This document shows, one piece after another, positions 57,801-64,000 of a DNA stretch of 64,000 nt. Position 1 is the first letter of the stretch, and each line of letters starts with the position of its first letter. The translations under genes and the position numbers were made by a program. Under the pieces are notes generated by a model. The model was not told where the DNA came from. It searched no databases and worked only from the letters and a program-made list of their open reading frames with translations. Source of the stretch: Euryodendron excelsum (Eukaryota > Streptophyta > Magnoliopsida > Ericales > Pentaphylacaceae); assembly GCA_033060915.1 (NCBI GenBank), contig CM065388.1, positions 39,988,501 through 40,052,500 on the forward strand, given 5' to 3'.

Positions 57801-58130
57801 TGAAAATTCTTAATTTTTGGATTTACTAACCTTGAAGGTGTGTATGGTCTATTTGAATCTAAATCTAGATCTTCTTATTTACTATGCATTCATGCAAACA
57901 TTCATCACCATGCACATATACATAAAAGCAGAAAAGAAAAAGACACATAATTTCTCGCGACAACCCAACTCGAAAAATAACCACATCTAGTAAGCCAAGC
58001 ACTATATAAATGGTTTACACAAAACACACTTACAACCAAACATCGAAACTCCATGACTCTGGGGAAGAAAGCACGATATTCTCTCATGTTAGAAAATATC
58101 CTAAAAACGATAAGTGCGACATAGTTTGAA
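57801..58130 (-). repeat. partial LTR of the deleted copia 2-like element
   Basis: Starts TGAAAATTCTTAATTTTTGG right after the primer site. Its far end and the other LTR were not found, so the length is uncertain. Confidence 0.5.
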
Positions 58131-59584
58131 CTTGAAATTGATTTGATTAAGGGCTTCTTTGAAAAAAGTTTAGAGTCGCCACCTAACATGGTTAAAGGTG
58201 TGTTAAGTCACCTAAAACTAAGTATAATCCGAAGATTGAACTGAGGTTTTTTATAAATGGTTTGAAAATGTCCTCTTGAGAGGTGTTTTGGAAAATAGGG
58301 TTGTTTGGCAACCTTTGAAAATGTTTAAAGCCCTTTTGAAAACGTGACTCCGATTTTAGTGTTTGAAACAAAAATCTATGGTCCGAGGGCTAGTTATGTA
58401 TAGGAAAGATATCCTAACAACATCACCCTACCCCGTCCGTGCAGTACCTACATGTCTATTCACCCTATATTCATTCACTTGAATACCCAATTCTTAATTG
58501 TCCAGTTTATATCCACTTGGAAAAGAATTCGAAACAAGAGGGGTTTGGTCATCACTTTTTGGATGTATGAATGCATGATACAATTTGAGAAAGAGTTTAA
58601 AAGAAACTTGGGGTTGGATTTTGAAAAGGGGGATTTGATTTTGAAAAGGGGTCATGACTGTACCTATAAATGTTGCCTACATATCTTGTTTGACGAGAAA
58701 CAGATCAGTCGTAGTTTGGATAAGGGTCCGATTGAAAAGAGACTCGTGGGAGTATTGGAATGTTTTGAAACTTGAACTCAAGAGAGTTTTGATTTGAACT
58801 CGACGTTAGAGTGTTTTTGAAATAGAACTTGAGAGTTTTTTAAAGTGCCTTTGAAATAGGACTTCAAAGAGTTTTGGAGTTAGGATTTGAACTTGTAAAT
58901 ACTCTTATAAACTTATCTTGAAAAAGTTTTTGGAAACAGTTTTTGAACACCTTAAGAAAAGTATGTTGATATTTCATTACCTTTAAGAGATTAGTTAATT
59001 GAGAACCAAGCTCCTTTAAGGCTATGATTTTGGAAAACATGTTTAGAAAATTGGCTAAACACTTCCCTCAGGATTTTAGACTTTAGGGTTATGGAACCCT
59101 TGTTTACATATCTCACTTTACCTTGAATAACCCTAACTATAGGAAGGCTTAGAGTTGCTTCATTAGTGTGATGTTTGAAAATAGTTTTTGAAAAGAGACT
59201 TTGCAAAAAATTTAGGGTTTGGAATCCCAATATGAACCTTATAGATTTCATTTGATGTATCACTTTCCTTAGAAAACCTTAACCATGAAAGGGTTAGGAT
59301 CCCCTTAGGGTTGTGAGTTTTTTAAATCATTTTCTGAAAGTAGTTTTTTGAAAAATATTAAGTGTCTAGCCATTTTGGATTGAGACAAGTTATAGAGAGC
59401 TTTTAAAAACATTTCAATGGAGTAGAGGAGTATTTTGAAAAGATTTTTAGATTTAGAGTTTTTAAAAACTCGAAGAAGTGAGAAGTTTTTGAAAACATAT
59501 TTTGAAGAAATCATTTGAGTTGAAAAGATGGTTTGAAAAGAGGTTTAGAGTTGGAGTCTTAAAGCCATCTAACCTTGGTTGGGC

Positions 59585-59720
59585 AAACTAGGGTTAAGGT
59601 AGCCTAGGGTTAGGTTAACCTAGGATTAAGGTGACCTATGATTAGGTTGACCAAGGGTTAGGTTAACCTAAGGTTGGATTGACCTAGGATTGACTAACTA
59701 GGATTAGTAGACCTAAGGAT
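59585..59720 (+). repeat. GGTTAACCTAGG-type short repeat array
   Basis: About nine units of CCTAGGGTTAGGTTAA/GACCTAGGATTGA with a period of 13-19 bp. It is partly palindromic (GGTTAACC, CCTAGG). Confidence 0.8.
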
Positions 59721-59861
59721 TGGAAGGTGGTTTTGAAAGTGATTTAGGGTTAGTTGGCCCTAGTTGTTTTATGCATGCACTTGGAAAGGAATTTTAGAAA
59801 ATCTATGATTTTACGTGAAAAAGGAAAGGTAGGATTTGAAATATAAAAAGGAAAGAATTGA

Positions 59862-60012
59862 TTTTATTTCTGAAATGGAAGATTTGATTTGTTTCCAAAA
59901 ATAGAAGATTGGATTTAGTTTCCAAAAATAGAAGATTTGATTTTATTTAAAAAAATAAAAGATTTGATTTGGTTTCCAAAATGGAAAGATTCGATTTTGT
60001 TTCCAAAGTGGA
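59862..60012 (+). repeat. 30-bp minisatellite
   Basis: Five diverged units of GATTTGATTTGGTTTCCAAAAATAGAA. Confidence 0.85.
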
Positions 60013-61052
60013 GTTTGAGAAATCTATGATTTTATGTGATGTTTTTGAAAACAACTCAGGAGAGTTATACACTCTTTGAAAACATAATGTAACAAGGATT
60101 ACAAAAACTATTTTGATGCAACGAATGCAAGGATGCGAAAATGAAGGTTAGGGGACAAAGCTAGGGTTTCCTAAGACATGAACTTCTAAGACGTCAAGAA
60201 CAAAACTCTTTGACCAAATTTTGAAAAAACCTTTGAACATAAAATTTAAAGAGGTTTAAAAACTAGGTTTGAAATAGGTGTTTTAGGGCTTGAAACCCTA
60301 ATATGGACTTTGAGAGTCTCCTTGAATATACCACTTTCCTTGAGGAAACCTTAACCATGAAAACGTTAAGATCACCCCAAGATTGTGAGTTTAAAAACAA
60401 GTCAGGGTTTTGAACCCAGATGTGGACCTTGGTGCCACACTTTGAATATATCACTTTCTTAGGGAAACCGTAACCACAAAGAGGTTAGAATCATTATAGG
60501 ATTGTGAGTTTAAAAGAAAAGCAATTATAACCAATGCATGAACATGACAGTTATAACAATAGGTCATGAACATACAAGGTTTAAAGGTTTCACCACATTG
60601 TAAGGGGCCTTAAGACCATACCATGATTGGATGCACTAAGGGAAAATCGCCGACACGGTGATCTCCCAAAAGCTTTCCCTAGACATCGTGTAAGAAAGGG
60701 AAGAAGAAGATATGGTTAAAAATAGAGAATAACCCAAGTGGGCTAGGAGAGAGAAGAGAAAAGGGGGGGGGGGTAACATAATTTAAAGAGAAACCCTGCC
60801 TTGTCTTCACTCTACTGTAAGCTTCAATGGTGACTTTGCCTTGGACTTGAGAGGTCTTCAAGAGCTTTGAAGAGGCTAGAGTTGGCCTTCAGTGGAGCTT
60901 AGAGGCTAGGGTTAAAGGTGTATAGGCTAGGGTTTGATGAAGGCTCCCTTGGAGGCTTGGAAACTAGGGTTTTGAGGATTTTCAGGGGCTGCAGAGAGTT
61001 TGGCAAAGTTTCTTCGCGATTTTTGGACCTAAAATACGCTGGGGGTGCACTG

Positions 61053-61060
61053 TATTTATA
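61053..61060 (-). promoter_or_regulatory. minus-strand TATA box in the LTR-like block
   Basis: TATAAATA on the minus strand followed by CAGTGCACCCCC. It sits downstream (minus sense) of the 156-bp repeats. Confidence 0.5.
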
Positions 61061-61199
61061 GGCAAAAATTAGAGGAGGTGGCACCACTCTTAGTGGCTCC
61101 GAGCCATTTTTTGGCCAAGCTCCACTACAAGTGGTTCTGGTTCGATTTGGAAAGTTGAAGGGCTACAAGGCCTAGCTAAAAAAGAGATAAGGGCACTCG

Positions 61200-61670
61200 G
61201 GAGTGTCTCGGGAGTTATCGGTTTGATACCCAAAGCCGGTATGGTTGAAAAAAATGATTGGTTCGCTAGGAGCAAAACGGTCATTCTGAAAAAAGGTTCA
61301 CTGAAATGGTCCCGAAATGGACCAGGATGGCACTCGAAGATTGGGAATACTAGTGGGAGTGCCCCAGGGGTTTACCGGTTTAACACCCAGAGTCGTCATG
61401 ATTGAAAGGGATGAATGGCCCACCGGGGGCAAAGTGGTTATTTTGACTAGAAAACATTGAAACGGGTCCGGAATTGACTAGAAGGAAATTTGGAGGTTGA
61501 GGATACTCATGGGAGTGCCCCAGAGATTTATTGGATTGATACTCAGAGCCGGTGTGGTTGACGAGGGCTATCGGGGCATGCCCAAGGGTAAAATGGTCAT
61601 TTTGACCAGGAACCATCGAATTAGGCTTGGAATTAGTTTAAATGGCATTCTGAGCATGCCAGATTGTTTG
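61200..61670. repeat. 156-bp tandem repeat, three copies
   Basis: Units start near 61200, 61354 and 61511 with GGAGTGyCyCrGrG, followed by GGTTTGATACCCAAAGCCGG-type and GGTCATTTTGACCAGGAA-type blocks. Short frames over it are shadows. Confidence 0.88.
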
Positions 61671-61931
61671 GGACAATCTTGAAAGGAGTGGACTTATCAC
61701 TCTAAGGACTTAGGTACCTTTTCGAAAAGCATGCCTGATTGAATTGGATTGGCTGATGCCTCAAAGGCATTTTGGTCATTTAGCTTTAAGTGGGCCCAAT
61801 AGGCCCGAGAAGCGGCCGATTGACTGGACTAGAGTCTAGAAGGTTGGTTTGGGTTTGAATGTGTTGTGGTATTTGAAAGTGAGTCTGATTAGGTCGAAGA
61901 TTGCTGAGCAGACGAAAATAAGGTACATACA

Positions 61932-62472
61932 GTGTACGAATCCCCATGAACTGTTATTAAAGTTATCTTATTCAATTACTCAATTTTTTGTTCTCCCAGT
62001 TCTTTACTCTAACACCAAATCACCATGATGCTCTTCTTCATCCTCATAATCCACCTAGATGATCTCTTTGATTTTGTTCTTCAATCAAGTAACAATAATG
62101 CGGATGATCTATTTACTCAATGACTCATAATCTGCTTCCTTACCATTCACTATATATCTCTATCTATTTCTCTTTATGTCTCACACTATGTATCCTTTTG
62201 GGATATTCAATGTGTGGTCTGTTTTTTTTTTTTTTTTTTTTGAGTCTCTGTATATGTAATCAATCCATCAAAGGTGTAACCTCAAATCAAACTCTTTTCT
62301 TGGGCCCACAGAATAGTCTTTCACATCCACCAATGTAGATCAGAACACTCCTTTGATTGGTTAGTTCGTGCTTGGTTTGAGAGTCATTAAGAATAAGACT
62401 TTAAGTGCAGATGGAATTTTGGGTTAAACTTATCTCAGCAGGTTGGATCGAACATCAATCTTAGATTCAATC
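61932..62472. other. short unassigned stretch with poly-T run
   Basis: No gene recognised. A run of about 22 T lies at 62221-62242. Confidence 0.5.
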
Positions 62473-63817
62473 TGTTAGGGATTTATACTAAAAGATATAC
62501 TTTGTATAATGGCTTTAGTATTTACTAATAAAATAGTTATTCCATTTTAATGATAATCTGTGTGAGCAATGTTTGCATTGCATTATTTATTAAATGATTA
62601 TATATGTGTGTCTCTTATTCAATATAATATATGATTTAGTGTGTAGAGTCCAACTTACACACGGAAGATAAGTTTATTGATAAGTTTATTGATAAGTTTA
62701 TTAATATATAATATATCATCGATTTTTATAGAATATAAGTTTATTGATCACAGTCTTAGATAGAACTGGACACACCATCAGTACGACTGTAGCACAAAAT
62801 TTTAATAAGTCTGTCTTAACTATGGGGAACGGTATAGTTCTAACTCCTTACACCAGTATACTTTGTGTGTATTGAACAGAACCGTGTTGAGGTAAATTTT
62901 TTTATACTGACTATATAAAACAATTAATATTCCATGATTATTATGAGTACTTATACTCTTAAACCTAATATAATAAATAGACACGTGCATGTAGTGTTTA
63001 TTGTTTTGATTCAGAAAATAATGAGATTATTTGTAGGTCAATAAACTCAGTAAGTTGAACAATAACATTATGTGTATGGTAAATATTAATTATTGATGAA
63101 ATCCACATCCCGGTATAGGGATTGATGATACCCCCTTGAGGAAATTTATAAGTTTTGATTATATCAAACCCTGCAGTTAGATTATGAATTCGACATATCA
63201 AATAAGTTAAGTGGCAGGCCTTAAGAAATTAAATAAGTCTATTAAATTTAATTATTAGTAATTTAATTTAATAGATGGGTATCTGTAATCTTAATGTGAG
63301 GAGATAAATAAGCATTTAATAAGACGGAGCTCGAAATATAATTCTTAGTATCACAAGGAGCGCAATTATAATTCATTAGTGGTATAAATTATAATTTACG
63401 TAAATAGAGATTGCTCCTGGTTGGATTAGGAATCCTTATATGCGTAGGAAGCCCTAGTTATACTAATCTTATGGTTCCTGTTGTAGCCTCTATATATACG
63501 CACTCTAAGAGCAACTAGGGTTACACTTGCTCATAATTGAGAGATACACGTTTTTGTGAGGAAGAGAAACACTAGCAACTGTAGGCCCACTCTCTCTAAA
63601 GTAAGACGTGTACGAGGAATACAGCAGAAGTCCAAAGGTTGAGTTCGAGCAATTAATTTGTACTTGTTATTGTTGCTTGTTATTCGAGATTAAACTAGAG
63701 AGATCTCGAAGGTATGATTCTAATCACGTAGATTAGGCTATACTAATTAGATCATAATTTTTGGTATTATGCGTATGCACTATAGCTAGATCGTGGAAAA
63801 TTTCATAGTCCCCAGCA
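62473..63817 (+). repeat. 5' LTR of a copia element running off the right edge
   Basis: Begins TGTTAGGG and ends CCCAGCA, 1,345 bp. TATATATA at 63491-63498 is a probable TATA box, followed by an ACTCTAAGAGCAACTAGGG leader typical of LTR R regions. The left flank CAATC (62468-62472) would be the TSD; its partner is outside the window. Confidence 0.8.
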
Positions 63818-63819
63818 AT

Positions 63820-63831
63820 TGGTATCAGAGC
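63820..63831 (+). other. primer-binding site of the right-edge copia element
   Basis: TGGTATCAGAGC two bases after the LTR end, of the initiator tRNA-Met type. The remaining 169 bp are leader without a visible gag start. Confidence 0.9.
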
Positions 63832-64000
63832 TTTGGTTAATACTATATACGTATAATACCTACCATGTTCTCTGAAAATCAGTTCCATGCATGCTTAAGG
63901 TAGAATGTGGATTTGTGCTAACCTCTGTTTTGCAGCGTTCTATCTAGTTATTGTGGTCACTTGAATTTATGTTATGTGATTGTGGGTTTTACATGATTCT

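Larger units (their letters stand above)
58140..61931 (-). repeat. 3.8-kb repeat-rich LTR-like block
   Basis: No coding homology. From the left: a GAGTCGCCACCTAA segment (58172), a long stretch full of TTTTGAAAA phrases, a GGTTAACCTAGG array, a 30-bp minisatellite, diverged copies of 'CCTTAACCATGAAAGGGTTAGGATC' (near 59275, 60345 and 60465), and a minus-strand TATA box (61053-61060). It then has a 156-bp tandem repeat and an end GGTACATACA at 61931. A minus-strand LTR, with the 156-bp repeats in U3 and the rest in R/U5, would explain this order. No matching second LTR or TSD lies in the window. Confidence 0.45.

Noticed and set aside
59585..59720. Telomere-like or centromere array
   Set aside because: Units vary and do not match the plant TTTAGGG repeat; only nine or so copies.
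61223..61682. Two short plus-strand ORFs
   Set aside because: They lie wholly in the 156-bp tandem repeat and mirror its period.

Overview
This is plant nuclear DNA, most likely from a dicot. One expressed-type gene with plant introns and a plant receptor architecture sits in about 60 kb of nested transposable elements. No bacterial, organellar, rRNA or tRNA gene was recognised. I read the layout by finding terminal repeats, target-site duplications (TSDs) and primer sites by eye.

Left block (1-16955). A minus-strand Ty1/copia fragment (16265-16955) was hit by a plus-strand Ty3/gypsy element that enters from the left edge; its pol remnant is 1-2304 and its 3' LTR is split into 2305-2707 and 14171-16264. 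A complete Sirevirus-like Ty1/copia element (2708-14165, about 2.0-kb LTRs, TSD GTATA) later jumped into that LTR. It carries decayed gag and pol and an extra ORF after pol.

Middle block (16956-33763). A host upstream segment is present in three diverged copies (about 18000, 28470 and 29215). It is split by a minus-strand copia element (18728-28287, TSD AGTTT), which also has an extra ORF after pol. Next comes a receptor-like protein (LRR-RLP) gene (30022-33075, two exons, 734 aa) with a MITE-like insertion in its intron.

Right block (33764-55412). An old plus-strand copia element (33769-55407, TSD GAGCC) contains a 15-kb CACTA (En/Spm) transposon (36176-51167, TSD ATA). The CACTA carries a TNP2-like transposase pseudogene and a second ORF on the minus strand, a TnpA-like (Transposase_24) gene on the plus strand, a captured piece of a different RLP gene, and several internal duplications.

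Far right (55413-64000). This holds an internally deleted copia relative (minus), a 3.8-kb repeat-rich LTR-like block, and a 1.35-kb copia 5' LTR with primer site running off the end.

The most interesting pattern is that three unrelated elements (two copia, one CACTA) each carry an accessory ORF with what looks like the same 'putative plant transposon protein' domain. Each also carries its own dense cluster of short, CG-centred palindromic motifs in its LTR or non-coding DNA. This resembles a self-recognition or anti-silencing pair (protein plus cognate repeats), but that reading is inference.
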